This document shows, in pieces, positions 1-9,172 of a stretch of 64,000 nt of DNA. A model generated the notes under the pieces. It did no database searches. It worked only from the letters and a program-made list of their open reading frames with translations, and was not told the origin of the DNA. The translations under genes were made by a program, and so were the position numbers. Numbering within the stretch: position 1 is the stretch's first letter; each line of letters begins with the position of its first letter. This DNA is from Spirochaetales bacterium (lineage in GTDB: Bacteria > Spirochaetota > Leptospiria > Leptospirales > Leptonemataceae): NCBI GenBank assembly GCA_024233935.1, contig JACKOY010000001.1, positions 372,001 through 436,000 of the forward strand, read 5' to 3'.

Positions 1-60
1 CACTAAGAGCAACAGGATAACACCGAATACGGCGCCGCCGATGATCAGGATCTTCTTCAT
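1..60 (-). CDS. N-terminal fragment of an exported or membrane protein
   Basis: Only the first 20 codons lie in the window; the gene continues off the left edge. The peptide starts MKKILIIGGAVFGVILLLLV, a short basic start followed by an uninterrupted hydrophobic stretch, which fits a signal peptide or N-terminal membrane anchor. An AGGAG ribosome-binding site lies about 8 bases before the ATG. The family cannot be named from this fragment. Confidence 0.6.
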   Translation of the reverse strand, partial: MKKILIIGGAVFGVILLLLV

Positions 61-305
61 GGTATATGCTCCTGCGTAGATAACGTGCTCGGCCTGAGCC
101 TCGCGCTACCGCTTTTGGAGCGCGCCACATGCCCGGACAAGAAATGCGCGACTTTCTTTAGGGCGGCTCGTTTCAACGAATGTCAACACAAATCCAGCCC
201 GGTCCGCTTTTGGCCGGCGATGACTACGCGTAATCTCCGGCATGCGTTAGCTAATTTTATTGACAGACGCCGGTTGCGGGCAGTTTGTTCACGCAGCCAT
301 TTGCA

Positions 306-379
<74 letters not shown>

Positions 380-422
380 CAGGCAGTATCGTGTTGCTTC
401 GCCCTCCGTTCCTGGAAACGTT

Positions 423-761
423 ATGTCCTCCCTTGCAGAAGCCCTGTCCCGCCAGGACGGCTTTGTGGATCGATTCAACCGCGGGCTCTATTTTGAGGCC
501 CACGAAGCCGCAGAAGAGATCTGGATAGAGCGCGGAAGAAAGAAGACCGATCCCGTGCGGGGTCTGGTTCAGCTTGCGGTGGCCCTGGCCCACGCAAAGC
601 GCGGGAACCTGAGCGGCGCCCGACGGGTGCTCGAACGCGCCACCGGGCTACTCAAAGACTCGACTGAACTGCGCCTGGACGCCATTCTTAAGGCCGCCTG
701 GCTTGTTGTAAACGGCAACGAAGTCACCGTTCCGCAGCTCAGACCAGAAAACGTTTCGTAA
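423..761 (+). CDS. DUF309 family protein
   Basis: A 112-residue helical protein. It carries the DUF309 hallmark FNRGLYFEAHEAAEEIW (about residues 18-34), with the conserved His-Glu pair, followed by the amphipathic helix GLVQLAVALAHAKRGN. Length is normal for the family, whose biochemical role is unknown. The ATG follows GGAAACG by a short spacer. The gene lies just downstream of tRNA-Val, and its 3' end overlaps the convergent aldehyde dehydrogenase gene by 23 bases. Confidence 0.85.
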   Translation: MSSLAEALSRQDGFVDRFNRGLYFEAHEAAEEIWIERGRKKTDPVRGLVQLAVALAHAKRGNLSGARRVLERATGLLKDSTELRLDAILKAAWLVVNGNEVTVPQLRPENVS

Positions 762-2283
762 GGCGCGCCATTGTTCGAACAAAGTTCGTGTAGGGCGGAT
801 ACATGAGGCTTATGGCGCTACGCTTGGGCTGACGCAAGACTGCCCTTTCATGGGACAGGGCTCGAAAGCCGAACTCGCCATGATAATTGCCATGGCCACT
901 GTGGTTGACTCCCCCAAAAGGAAGCGACGGGTTTGCCAGGTGCACCATCACATCGTTGATCACTGTGCCCCCGGCGGAAGTATGCTGGATCACGTAGTCG
1001 GCTTCGTCACGGTTCGTGCTGAAAACATAAAGCGCAAGCGGCTTGTCGCGAGAATTTATGAGATCCAGGGCTTCGTTGATGTTTCCATAACTGAGAACCG
1101 GCAGAACCGGGCCAAAAATCTCCTCCTGCATGATCTTTGCGTCGAGCGGCACATCAACGAGCAGTGTTGGCTCAATGTAGTTTTCGCTCGCGTCCGTGTT
1201 GCCTCCGGCCGCTACACGCGCACCGCGCTTCAGAGCGTCGTTCAGCAAATCCTGGAGGCGCTGGAAATGTCGCGCGTTTACAATGCGGCACAGATCCGGA
1301 CTTTGCCGGCGTGCCTCGGGAGTCGGCCCGTAGAAGTCGCTGAGCTTTTTTGAGAAGTGGTCAATGAACTCCTGTCGGCGGTCAGCGGGAACCAAAAGAT
1401 AATCCGGTGCGACACAGGTCTGGCCGGCATTGACGCCTTTTCCCCATAGTATGCGGGTGGCGGTCAAATCCATATCGGCATCCTCACGCACGACTGCCGG
1501 CGACTTTCCACCGAGTTCCAGGGTCACGGTGCTCAGATGCTTCGAGGCAGCCGCCATGATGATCTTGCCAACGGCAGTGCTTCCGGTGAAGAAGATATGG
1601 TCGAAGGGAAGCGCAGTGAGTTCCTGGGACACCGTATGGTCTCCTTCGACGACCGCCGCTTCGTCTTCCGGAAATACATCGGCCACTATTTGTCGAATAA
1701 ACCCGGACGTGCGCGGAGTGAATTCAGAGGGCTTCATGATTACAGTGTTGCCGGCTGCGAGCGCAGCAACCAGAGGAACCGCGGCGAGGTGGAAGGGATA
1801 GTTCCAGGGAGAAATGATCAGGACCACACCGCGCGGTTCGTAGACCACCTCGGAACTTGCTCCGAACAGCGGCAGGGGGGTGCCCACTTTCCGGGGCGCC
1901 ATCCAGCGTTTTAGATGCTTGATGGCGTCGTTGATTTCGGAAATCGCGGGCAGGATCTCGGTGAGATCCACCTCGCGCGCGGACTTCCGGAAGTCGGCCT
2001 GCATGGCTTCGTACAGCTCTGGAGTGCGCGCCTCAATAGCGTCTCGTAGCGCACGCAGACGCCGAATTCGGTCTGCGGCCGTGGTCAGGCGCATGCGGCG
2101 CGTGGCGTTTTTTTGAAGCTCGAAAATGCGACGAATTTCCGCCGCCGGCGTATTGCGAACCACGGGCACCCGCGCGGAGCTCCGGCGCACCTTCTTTATG
2201 CTGGCCTTTTTGCGGCTTCCGTTCGATGAGGCCCTGCTCCTGTTTTGTGATCGGGGTTTTGCTCTGGTTCGAGTCTTTGCCAT
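739..2283 (-). CDS. aldehyde dehydrogenase (class 3 / fatty aldehyde type)
   Basis: NAD(P)+-dependent oxidation of aldehydes to acids; cytoplasmic. The 514-residue protein has the cofactor fold (SPWNYPFHLAAVPL, FTGSTAVGK), the general-base Glu in TLELGGKSP and the catalytic Cys in NAGQTCVAPDY. The short C-terminal arm ending in hydrophobic and basic residues resembles class-3 or fatty-aldehyde dehydrogenases. About 55 N-terminal residues are Arg/Ser/Lys-rich and probably disordered, which is unusual for the family. The start at 2283 (MAKTRTR) is preceded by CTGGAG; an in-frame ATG at 2316 lacks a ribosome-binding site. Substrate is not predictable. Confidence 0.93.
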   Translation of the reverse strand: MAKTRTRAKPRSQNRSRASSNGSRKKASIKKVRRSSARVPVVRNTPAAEIRRIFELQKNATRRMRLTTAADRIRRLRALRDAIEARTPELYEAMQADFRKSAREVDLTEILPAISEINDAIKHLKRWMAPRKVGTPLPLFGASSEVVYEPRGVVLIISPWNYPFHLAAVPLVAALAAGNTVIMKPSEFTPRTSGFIRQIVADVFPEDEAAVVEGDHTVSQELTALPFDHIFFTGSTAVGKIIMAAASKHLSTVTLELGGKSPAVVREDADMDLTATRILWGKGVNAGQTCVAPDYLLVPADRRQEFIDHFSKKLSDFYGPTPEARRQSPDLCRIVNARHFQRLQDLLNDALKRGARVAAGGNTDASENYIEPTLLVDVPLDAKIMQEEIFGPVLPVLSYGNINEALDLINSRDKPLALYVFSTNRDEADYVIQHTSAGGTVINDVMVHLANPSLPFGGVNHSGHGNYHGEFGFRALSHERAVLRQPKRSAISLMYPPYTNFVRTMARLTKRFLV

Positions 2284-2359
2284 TGGAAACTCCAGCAGTC
2301 GTTGGACTATCTTCATGCGTAGCCATTGCCATCGTGTCGGGCAAGGACTTTTGCTGTCT

Positions 2360-2977
2360 TCAATTGTTTCGCAGCCGCAGAAAGGCGCCGTGCGCGTATC
2401 CGGTCAGGACCAGAAGCAACAAACCAACAAACAGCAGCGCCTTTGCCGGGGTCGAAATGGCAAGCACCGTCCAGCAGGCGTCGGCGCTCGCTGGATATTG
2501 GGCAAGCAGGTGCCACAGGGTGAGGTTTTCGATGTAGTCGCAGACCAGCAAAACCGCAGGCAGCGCGTACAGCCAGCGGCCCAGGCGGGAAACGAAACCG
2601 CGGCCGGCCCGCAGTTGCAGGAGAGAGACCAGAAAGAAACCGCAGTAGACCGGGGGGAAGAACATGTCCAGTCGCAGCAAATCCAGATACGCTTCCCGGC
2701 CCGCAGCGCCGAGATCGTCCAGAGTCCGTGGCACATCTTCTGGCGCAAAGAACATCCGGGCCTCAAACGGAACCGTCTGATGTCCGGCGGCCAGTAGCCG
2801 CGGCATGCTGCCGGGCAGGCTGGTGAAGTTAAAAACAAAGAAGAAAGCGAGAGTTGCGGTAAAGAGGATCAGCTCGAGTGGCCGGAGTAGCCGACCGGCT
2901 TCAGGCTGGCCTTTCGGCTCGGGGTTCACTGCGCGCCACCGGGCGTCTCGGGCCACATGCGATGTCGGTCCAGCCAT
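2360..2977 (-). CDS. hypothetical four-TM membrane protein
   Basis: I do not recognise a family. The protein has about four hydrophobic segments, the clearest being LELILFTATLAFFFVFNF, FFPPVYCGFFLVSLLQL, LYALPAVLLVCDYI and ALLFVGLLLLVLTGYA. A polar loop after the first segment is probably extracytoplasmic. The ORF overlaps the upstream membrane gene by 52 bases if it starts at 2977. A GTG at 2929 would give a GTGA stop/start overlap and is an attractive alternative start. Probably co-transcribed and co-translated with the gene ending at 2926. Confidence 0.7.
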   Translation of the reverse strand: MAGPTSHVARDARWRAVNPEPKGQPEAGRLLRPLELILFTATLAFFFVFNFTSLPGSMPRLLAAGHQTVPFEARMFFAPEDVPRTLDDLGAAGREAYLDLLRLDMFFPPVYCGFFLVSLLQLRAGRGFVSRLGRWLYALPAVLLVCDYIENLTLWHLLAQYPASADACWTVLAISTPAKALLFVGLLLLVLTGYAHGAFLRLRNN

Positions 2978-3621
2978 CCTCCGAGGGCCGCAATGATCCC
3001 GAATCCCGCCAGGGCCTGGAGGCCGAACTCAATCACGGTTTCGGGCGGTGGCAGGAAGGGCGTCGCCACGGTCAGAACCAGGAGGAAGATTGCGAAGAAG
3101 TGCATTCCGTACTGGCCCGCAAAGCCCGGGCCGGGTTTGCTACCCCGGAAGTAAACCAGAAGACCGCCGCCAATGCAGATCAGCTCCGCAATCATCGAAG
3201 GTGTGCGGTAGTGCCAGAGCCCCAGACCGAATTTGGGACCGGAATCGAAAAGCAAGGGAAGGTCCGGCGTGTGCATCAGCAAATCCAGCGGAAAGTGGGA
3301 GAAGACCGCAACGCCGGTCAGAATTGCCATCAGGTTTGCCTGCTTCGGCGCCGCCTTCCGGAACAAGGGCCAGCAGATGCCGCCGACCAAAAGAGCCCAG
3401 CCCACGTGAGCTACGAGGCTATGCGAATAGGGCATATAGAACAAATCGTACGGATTGTAAGCCGTAAAGCCGGGGATCAGCCGGACTTTCTCAACACCAA
3501 TCATGATGAAGACCATGAAGAGCAGATCGACGAATTGCACGGCCAGTAACAGGATCCAGAAGGGGATGCGCGGCGAGGCTCTTTTTATCGCGTACGAAAC
3601 ACCATAGTGACCTATAAACAT
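2926..3621 (-). CDS. multi-TM protein resembling YdjM/DUF457-type membrane hydrolases
   Basis: A 231-residue protein with roughly six membrane segments. Conserved-looking polar residues lie at membrane edges: GHYGVSYA near the start, YSHSLVAH about residue 66, SHFPLDLLMHTPDLPL about residue 110, and HYR further on. This pattern of His and Asp is typical of YdjM/DUF457-like membrane-bound metal-dependent hydrolases, but the match is by eye. The start at 3621 has no clear Shine-Dalgarno sequence. It is the first gene of a two-gene unit with the gene at 2360-2977. Confidence 0.7.
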   Translation of the reverse strand: MFIGHYGVSYAIKRASPRIPFWILLLAVQFVDLLFMVFIMIGVEKVRLIPGFTAYNPYDLFYMPYSHSLVAHVGWALLVGGICWPLFRKAAPKQANLMAILTGVAVFSHFPLDLLMHTPDLPLLFDSGPKFGLGLWHYRTPSMIAELICIGGGLLVYFRGSKPGPGFAGQYGMHFFAIFLLVLTVATPFLPPPETVIEFGLQALAGFGIIAALGGWLDRHRMWPETPGGAQ

Positions 3622-3763
3622 ACGCGTACTGTGCTTTGCCCTTCGAAGTTTGCAAGCGAAACTCCAGGAGCGCGGTCTTGGAGCGGCTGTGCGTTCTCGC
3701 CCCGTTTGCTACGACGGCCGCGTTTTCGTTCCGACCGAAGATGGTAAAATAGTTGCGGTCGAA

Positions 3764-3805
3764 ACGCGCGAGTGGCGCCGAACGTCTGTTGGTCCACTCG
3801 CGTGT
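3764..3805. repeat. inverted repeat between genes
   Basis: Arms at 3764-3775 (core CGCGAGTGG, 3767-3775) and 3794-3805 (core CCACTCGCG, 3794-3802) pair at 11 of 12 positions around an 18-base loop. It lies just downstream of the peroxidase stop codon and could be a rho-independent-like hairpin, although no T-tract follows on either strand. Confidence 0.4.
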
Positions 3806-3819
3806 TGAACTGGCGTCGC

Positions 3820-5259
3820 TCAGTCCACCAGCGTAAGCCCGCTCGGCACCGAAGCCGGAGCTGTTGCGGAAAGGTCGCGGGCTCCCGGGTCGGTCAGGCT
3901 ACGCAGAAAGGCCACGAGGTCGGCCTGCTGGCCCGGGTTCAGGCGCAGCGGATTTTGAACCCGCGGATCGCGGGCGGCGATGCGCGCTTCTATGCGTGCT
4001 GGATCTGTATCCACGGTTGCGATGTAATCCGCGCGGCCCAATTGACTTGCATCGTAGTTTCGCGCAGCCTGAGCCGTGTTGTTGTAGTGACGCACCACGG
4101 CCTCCAGGCTTGCGTAGGCGCCCGCGTGGGTATACGGCGCCGTGAGTTCCACATTACGAAGCGGGGGCGTTCGAAAGGTGTACATGTCCGCGGCAAGGCC
4201 CGTTTGTTCGAAGCGGCCGCGATCGTCCCCGGCGGCCACACCGGGGCCCAGTTGCGGCGCAGCAATCCCGTGAAACTGAAAGTCCGAAAGAGCCGGACCA
4301 TTGTGGCAATTGGCGCAGCCCGCTCTTCCAAAAAAGATCAGACCACCCCGGCGTGCTTCGGGAGTCAGTGCCAGAACATCACCTCGAATATAACGGTCGA
4401 AGGGACTGTCGGTTCCGCGATAAACAGCGCTTTCAAAGGCCGCGATGGCGCGGGCCACGTGGCCGATGTTGAGGTCATCGTAGTTCAAACCGTAGGCCGC
4501 ATCAAACAGGGCGCGGTAAGCAGCAAGGCCGCCGACCGTTCCGTTGCTGGTTCCTACCAGACGCGCCATGATGGCGGCCCAGGTGGCCTGATTCTCGGCG
4601 GCGTCGCGGATTTCGTTTCCGGGCTGGCCGCGCATCTCATGGTCCGAGGTCAGCGGGAACAGGGCCTGGGCGGAAAGCACACCGCTCAGGACCGCCGTAA
4701 TGTCGCTGCGCGTCGGGCTGGATCCATTCAGGGCGCTCTCGGGTGTGGTGTAAAATCCTGTGGCCGGGTTCTGGCTGACCCGTCCATCCCAGAAGAGCGC
4801 CCCTGTGGTAGCTGCCCCCAGGTGAAAGAGCGCCGGCGCGTTGCGGGCAATCATCGTGCCACTGGCCAGGGAGCGCACCGATCCACTTCCCGAGCCTCCG
4901 GCGCCGATCGAAGTCGGCAGTTGGTCCGTAGTCGTGTTCGCCGGATGATGGCAGGTGGCGCAGGAGATGTTACGATCTCCGGAAAGCTCTTTGTCAAAGA
5001 ACAGCGCCTGGCCCAGCGCGACGATGGCGGGGTCCTCTGGAGCCGGCAAATCCAATGGCACGACACCGGCCGCCTGGATGGCACCCATCAACTGCATGTC
5101 CTGGGCATTTCCCAAAAGCAGCGGACCCAGAGGTGGGGTCGGCTGATCGTTTTGGGAGCCATCGGAACAGCCCCAGAAAGCCAGACTGAACGCTGCGGCC
5201 AGCAAGGGCGCCAGACTGGCGGTTTGCAGCCGGTTTCTGCTTCTTTTTTCTGCGATCAT
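3820..5259 (-). CDS. di-haem cytochrome c peroxidase/MauG family lipoprotein
   Basis: Periplasmic di-haem enzyme of the CCP/MauG family, normally reducing H2O2 or oxidising a partner. The 479 residues begin with a lipoprotein signal (MIAEKRSRNR, hydrophobic core, LAFWGC with lipidated Cys31). Two c-type haem sites are seen, SCATCHHP and GCANCHNG, plus the CCP-type segment TPPLRNVELTAPYTHAGA. The ATG at 5259 follows CCGGAGG; a longer ORF reaching 5520 lacks a signal peptide at its start and is unlikely. It stands alone with no cytochrome-maturation genes nearby. Peroxidase versus MauG-like function is undecided. Confidence 0.9.
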   Translation of the reverse strand: MIAEKRSRNRLQTASLAPLLAAAFSLAFWGCSDGSQNDQPTPPLGPLLLGNAQDMQLMGAIQAAGVVPLDLPAPEDPAIVALGQALFFDKELSGDRNISCATCHHPANTTTDQLPTSIGAGGSGSGSVRSLASGTMIARNAPALFHLGAATTGALFWDGRVSQNPATGFYTTPESALNGSSPTRSDITAVLSGVLSAQALFPLTSDHEMRGQPGNEIRDAAENQATWAAIMARLVGTSNGTVGGLAAYRALFDAAYGLNYDDLNIGHVARAIAAFESAVYRGTDSPFDRYIRGDVLALTPEARRGGLIFFGRAGCANCHNGPALSDFQFHGIAAPQLGPGVAAGDDRGRFEQTGLAADMYTFRTPPLRNVELTAPYTHAGAYASLEAVVRHYNNTAQAARNYDASQLGRADYIATVDTDPARIEARIAARDPRVQNPLRLNPGQQADLVAFLRSLTDPGARDLSATAPASVPSGLTLVD

Positions 5260-5571
5260 CGGATAACCTCCGGGTTGCCAGAGGACAACTCCCCGGCCGC
5301 CGACTTTTGCGCTCGTTTTCGCAGAAAAACGGTCCGGCATCCCTCTGGATTTCCAGAGAATGCACCATATTGGGGCGCAAAGAGAAGGCAGAATTAGAAA
5401 TAGAGCGTTCTGGGTCCCGGCGGGGACTGGAGGGGATGTTTGCCGGGCCCCCGGGTGCCGGCTTTTCCGGGTCACCGGCCGGGGGGAGCCGGGAGCTGCG
5501 GGGGCAGAAGTGGGCTTCAATTATTGAATTGCTGCCGTTTTGTCCGCTTTCACTGATAGGCATCGCGCATC
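5260..5571. other. intergenic region between divergent genes
   Basis: About 310 bases separate the divergent peroxidase and membrane-protein genes. The CCGGAGG ribosome-binding site of the peroxidase is at its left edge. The rest is G/C-rich with a short A-rich stretch around 5380-5405 that could host promoters. I see no convincing -35/-10 pair, repeat or small gene. Confidence 0.5.
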
Positions 5572-7086
5572 TTGCGGAAACCCGAAGTCGGTGAATCCTT
5601 GAACCCTCGCCAATCCATCGTGCTGCTCGCTTTGCTCGCGCTGTTCTTGTTCGTGTGCTTGCTGCCCGACCGCACGTTCCTTTTGGATTGGGACACTTCG
5701 TGGTTTTTGTACCACGCATTCTCGGCCGGTGAGATCTATCATGCGAACGGAACGCATCTGTTAATCGGATGGTTGTATTCGCCGGTGGTCTTTCTTTCCA
5801 GTGTACCGCAGGATCTCTTTTTTAACATGCGCTGGTTTTCGTTCGCCTTCGCAATCGGCGGTTTGCTGGCCTACGTGCTTCTTCTTCAGGAATTGTTCCC
5901 GGAGCGCCCCATTACGGTGGCTCTGCTTGCGGTCTTCTATGTTGTTTTTCCTTCGTACCAGTCGATCCTCCGTTCCATGGACGACAACCTCTTTGCCTAC
6001 CCGTTCATTTCACTCTCCCTCTACTTCTGGATTCGCTACGTAAAGGGCGCCTCCCTGATGAGTCTCGCTTACGCGGCCGTATGTGTCACAATTGCGTTTC
6101 TTCTCGCGCTGGGTTTTGTGTTTTTCATAGGGCCGATCATCGCCGCGCCGCTTCTGGCCGCCCGGCGCCCGACGGGCATGCTCTTAAGACACACCGTACT
6201 TGCGGCCGTCTTTTTGGGCTGCTCCGCCTTCTTGATCATTGGACTGCACTCCGTTCTTGCTTTTGAGAACGGCTTTGAACTGATGACCCGGGACTATACG
6301 GCCCGCCATCACCCCGACGCGAGTTGGGACCACTTCTTTGAGTTGGTGCGCTTTTCCTGGACCGAACCCCTCACCGGCTGTTCGAATCTGGACTGCAGCG
6401 AAGCGGCGTTACTCACACCCGGGCCGGCCGATTGGTTCAGTCCTCTGGTGCGCCAGGTATCCCGGGCTCTGGTCCTGCTTGGTCTGGCACCCATTGGCGT
6501 TCTTCTCTGGAAAAAAAAGTGGCAAGATGTTTTGATCTACGCTGGCTTTCTGGCGCTGCTGTCCGTTGCGATTGTGTTTCTGGGGTATACGAAATCGCTC
6601 GATGTGCACGAGCGGTACGATGCTTTCTTATTTGTGCTGCCCTTTCTCGTGTATGCGCTGCGCGAACCCCCCTGGGTCAGAAAGGCGAGCGTAATTCCAG
6701 TAGTTGTTTTGATCGGCTTTGGCGTATTCTACTTCGCCCGAACTCTGGCTTTGAAGTCTCCTGTGAGCGAATACCGCGAACTCGGTCTCCGGGAAATGAA
6801 GACCCATTACTACTTTTCCACGGACGAGATTGGTACCCGGGACTGTGGCGTTTGGTTTTCTGCTTACGTCGCGGGCTTAAACCTGGACACCGTTACCGGG
6901 GTGCGGGAGGCCCACCTGGACGCCCTCGCCCAATCCGCCGGTCTGCATGTCTGGGATGTCGAGCCTCTGAAGCCGCCCCTGAGCTTTCCTGAATTTCGAG
7001 CCACGGTCGAGCGCGGCACCGCAGATTACTATATCAGCCCCATGTTACGAGAGCAACTGGCCGAGCGGGGTGTGCAGATTAGATGA
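5572..7086 (+). CDS. multi-TM protein resembling GT39-like (ArnT/PMT fold) glycosyltransferases
   Basis: A 504-residue integral membrane protein with about ten or more hydrophobic segments. Soon after the first segment comes LLDWDTSWFLYHAF, an acidic loop in the place where GT-C enzymes hold their catalytic Asp. A second acidic loop reads LRSMDDNLFAYPF. The C-terminal ~110 residues are soluble. This suggests a lipid-phosphate-sugar-using glycosyltransferase, but the family match is weak. The assumed start is TTG at 5572; TTG at 5599 is also possible and neither has a strong ribosome-binding site. It overlaps the next ORF only if that gene starts upstream of 7118. Confidence 0.65.
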   Translation: MRKPEVGESLNPRQSIVLLALLALFLFVCLLPDRTFLLDWDTSWFLYHAFSAGEIYHANGTHLLIGWLYSPVVFLSSVPQDLFFNMRWFSFAFAIGGLLAYVLLLQELFPERPITVALLAVFYVVFPSYQSILRSMDDNLFAYPFISLSLYFWIRYVKGASLMSLAYAAVCVTIAFLLALGFVFFIGPIIAAPLLAARRPTGMLLRHTVLAAVFLGCSAFLIIGLHSVLAFENGFELMTRDYTARHHPDASWDHFFELVRFSWTEPLTGCSNLDCSEAALLTPGPADWFSPLVRQVSRALVLLGLAPIGVLLWKKKWQDVLIYAGFLALLSVAIVFLGYTKSLDVHERYDAFLFVLPFLVYALREPPWVRKASVIPVVVLIGFGVFYFARTLALKSPVSEYRELGLREMKTHYYFSTDEIGTRDCGVWFSAYVAGLNLDTVTGVREAHLDALAQSAGLHVWDVEPLKPPLSFPEFRATVERGTADYYISPMLREQLAERGVQIR

Positions 7087-7162
7087 GTGCCCTGAAAGCG
7101 GGGCGTTCGGGCGCCGCATGATTTCGCCTTGTAATCGGACTGGCCTGGCTGTCTACTCGGTC

Positions 7163-8074
7163 ATGCGTTCGATGGTTCTTGCACCTGGTGTGCTCATTTT
7201 GTTTGCTTATGCGCCCCTTCTCGCGGGCGACGAGCAGATCGAAGTCGGTTTCTGGCGGGAAGTTGGCCAGCGCTATCAGCTTTCCATCGAGAACTATCGT
7301 CAAAGCCGGAGTAATGTGCGCCTTGTGCCGATGCGCACACCTGTGGAGGTCGAGGTGCTCGACTTTTCTCCCGAACTCGTGCGCATTTCCTGGACATTTG
7401 GTGAGGCCGTTCCGGTCGACGAGTCGGTTGAGATGTCGTCCGTTATGCGATTGCAGTCCGGTATCAATAACGGCCTGCGCTTTGTCTTTCGCATGGACGG
7501 AAACACAGGGCAGATCTCGGTTGAAAACGCCGAAGAATATCGGGCCCACCTGGAAAAGCAAAGGCGCTTGATTCTGGATGCCCTGTCCGCCAACGAAGAG
7601 CAACGCGCCCGCATGGAGGCGCTGCTGACGCAAATTGCCCGACCGGACGCCATCGCAAGCGAGATGCTCGGGACCTTCCAGCTTTTGTATTTCTTTGCAG
7701 GGTTTGAACTTTCGACCGCGGCACCCGCGGATCTTCAGGTTGCACTGGCGACCATTACCGAAGAAACGATTCCTGGAACGGCCAGGGCAACTCTGTCCGA
7801 GCTACGGGACGACGGAACGGCAATCGTGCTGTATGAGGCGGAGGCGGACCGCGAAGCAGCCAGAGAATTTATTTTGCGCTTCATGGAGCGCCTGGGAGTC
7901 TCCATGCCCGAAGGCCAGGAGATGCCGGAAGTGCAGATTACGGAAACCGGTACCTACCACATCGCCTACGAAGATGGCTTTGTGCTGCGTATGGAATTCG
8001 AGCGCTTTACCCGGATCCACGACCGTGAATTCCGAAATCGGGTCATCATCTCGACGACCCCGCCCGCGCCGTAG
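7163..8074 (+). CDS. hypothetical exported protein
   Basis: No recognised family. From Met at 7163 the protein begins MRSMVLAPGVLILFAYAPLLAG, a clear signal peptide with cleavage near ALAG-type small residues, followed by a ~280-residue soluble domain of alternating beta strands and helices (LEKQRRLILDALSANEEQRARMEALLTQIA is omitted in part here but forms a long helix about residues 130-165). Earlier in-frame starts exist at 7118 (ATG) and 7070 (GTG), but only 7163 puts the signal peptide at the N-terminus. Probably periplasmic or outer-membrane associated. Confidence 0.65.
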   Translation: MRSMVLAPGVLILFAYAPLLAGDEQIEVGFWREVGQRYQLSIENYRQSRSNVRLVPMRTPVEVEVLDFSPELVRISWTFGEAVPVDESVEMSSVMRLQSGINNGLRFVFRMDGNTGQISVENAEEYRAHLEKQRRLILDALSANEEQRARMEALLTQIARPDAIASEMLGTFQLLYFFAGFELSTAAPADLQVALATITEETIPGTARATLSELRDDGTAIVLYEAEADREAAREFILRFMERLGVSMPEGQEMPEVQITETGTYHIAYEDGFVLRMEFERFTRIHDREFRNRVIISTTPPAP

Positions 8075-8101
8075 CGCGGAAGGCGCGAAACGCAACCGCC
8101 G

Positions 8102-9046
8102 TCAATGCTCTGAAGAGATGGGCCCACCGGGGGCCATGCCATCACGTTGCAGGTGACGCAGTTTGTCCGGGTTGCGAACAAGAAACACGTCGGCGATCTT
8201 GCCGTCCCGGAATTCCAGAGCAAGCGCCGTCGTGATGGGACCCGCCTCGGCCAGCGTGATTCCCAACGCCCCGTTCAGGATTGTCGGTCTTGTTTCGACG
8301 GGCAGCCGATTTTTAATCGCCTTTTCGACGACTCCGATAAAGAAGCGGGCGACGCGGTCCGGTCCGGAGAGCACGTTCAGGGCTGCCGCGGCCTTGCCGC
8401 CGCCGTCGGAATACAGCCGTACGTCGCTGGCCAGAAGTTCCAGCAGGGTTTCCAGGTTTCCGCTGGCACAGGCATCCAGAAAACGCTGCAGGAGTTCCTG
8501 CTGTTGCCCGGTGCGGGGCTCAAAACGCGGACGGTCCCTGGCGATGGCGTCGCGGGCCCGGCTGAGAATTTTCCGACAGTTTGCCGGCTCTCTCTCAACG
8601 ATGGCGCCAATCTCATCGAAGTCAAAATCAAAAATCTCCCGCAGCAGGTAGACGGCGCGTTCCACGGGGTTCAGGCGTTCCAGAAGTACCAGAAACGCCA
8701 TGGAAAGGGATTCGTCTCGCTCCACCTGAAGCGCCGGATCCGGGGTTTGTGCGACCGGGTCCGGCAGGGGCTCCGGCAACCACGGTCCGACATAAGCCTC
8801 GCGCCGGACCCGGGCCGATTTTAGTTCGTCCATGGCCCGGCGGGTTACAATCGTGGAGAGCAGGCCGCGAGCATTCCGTACTGTTCCTGGCTCGTGCTTT
8901 TGAAAGTCAAGAAACGCCTCCTGCAGCAGGTCCTCGGCATCCATGACGCTACCGAGCATGCGATAGGCGATTCCGAAAAGCAGCGAGCGATGTCTTTCGT
9001 ACTCTTCCAGATGGAAAGCGGACTGCAGCACGTTTGCCATAGGCAT
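8102..9046 (-). CDS. ECF41-type RNA polymerase sigma factor (SigJ-like)
   Basis: A 314-residue sigma factor. Residues ~15-85 are region 2 (YRMLGSVMDAEDLLQEAFLDF), ~110-175 region 4 (LERLNPVERAVYLLREIFDFDFDEIGAIV), and ~185-300 a SnoaL-like C-terminal domain. The signatures WLPEPL in the linker, DGGGK in the SnoaL domain and a C-terminal NPDKL identify the ECF41 group, in which the C-terminal extension itself tunes activity and replaces an anti-sigma factor. Most ECF41 genes adjoin a COE-family (carboxymuconolactone decarboxylase, oxidoreductase or epimerase) target gene; none is adjacent here, although an FAD oxidoreductase lies 0.7 kb away. Confidence 0.93.
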   Translation of the reverse strand: MPMANVLQSAFHLEEYERHRSLLFGIAYRMLGSVMDAEDLLQEAFLDFQKHEPGTVRNARGLLSTIVTRRAMDELKSARVRREAYVGPWLPEPLPDPVAQTPDPALQVERDESLSMAFLVLLERLNPVERAVYLLREIFDFDFDEIGAIVEREPANCRKILSRARDAIARDRPRFEPRTGQQQELLQRFLDACASGNLETLLELLASDVRLYSDGGGKAAAALNVLSGPDRVARFFIGVVEKAIKNRLPVETRPTILNGALGITLAEAGPITTALALEFRDGKIADVFLVRNPDKLRHLQRDGMAPGGPISSEH

Positions 9047-9074
9047 AGGTTTCCAGTTCTTTGACGAGTAATTA

Positions 9075-9112
9075 CGACGGCCCCTGGTAAGATGGTGGAT
9101 CCAGGGCCGTCG
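9075..9112. repeat. inverted repeat in the divergent promoter region of the ECF41 gene
   Basis: Arms CGACGGCCCCTGG (9075-9087) and CCAGGGCCGTCG (9101-9112) pair except for one bulged C, around a 13-base loop. The region lies between the divergent sigma gene and the exported-protein gene at 9173. A TGTCACA heptamer, like the ECF41 -35 element, reads on the minus strand at 9121-9115, but no CGTC -10 sits at the expected spacing of about 16. Confidence 0.5.
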
Positions 9113-9172
9113 CCCTGTGACAGAGCCGAATCAGGTTATGCCTCAGGCCAGGCTGTCCGATAGTTCAAACGG

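Noticed and set aside
3612..3797. 61-residue ORF in the gap before the peroxidase
   Set aside because: Arg-rich, no Shine-Dalgarno, no recognisable motif; it lies partly over an inverted repeat.
4851..5084. ORF inside the peroxidase gene on the same strand
   Set aside because: It is a frame-shifted shadow of the peroxidase with no homology and no ribosome-binding site.
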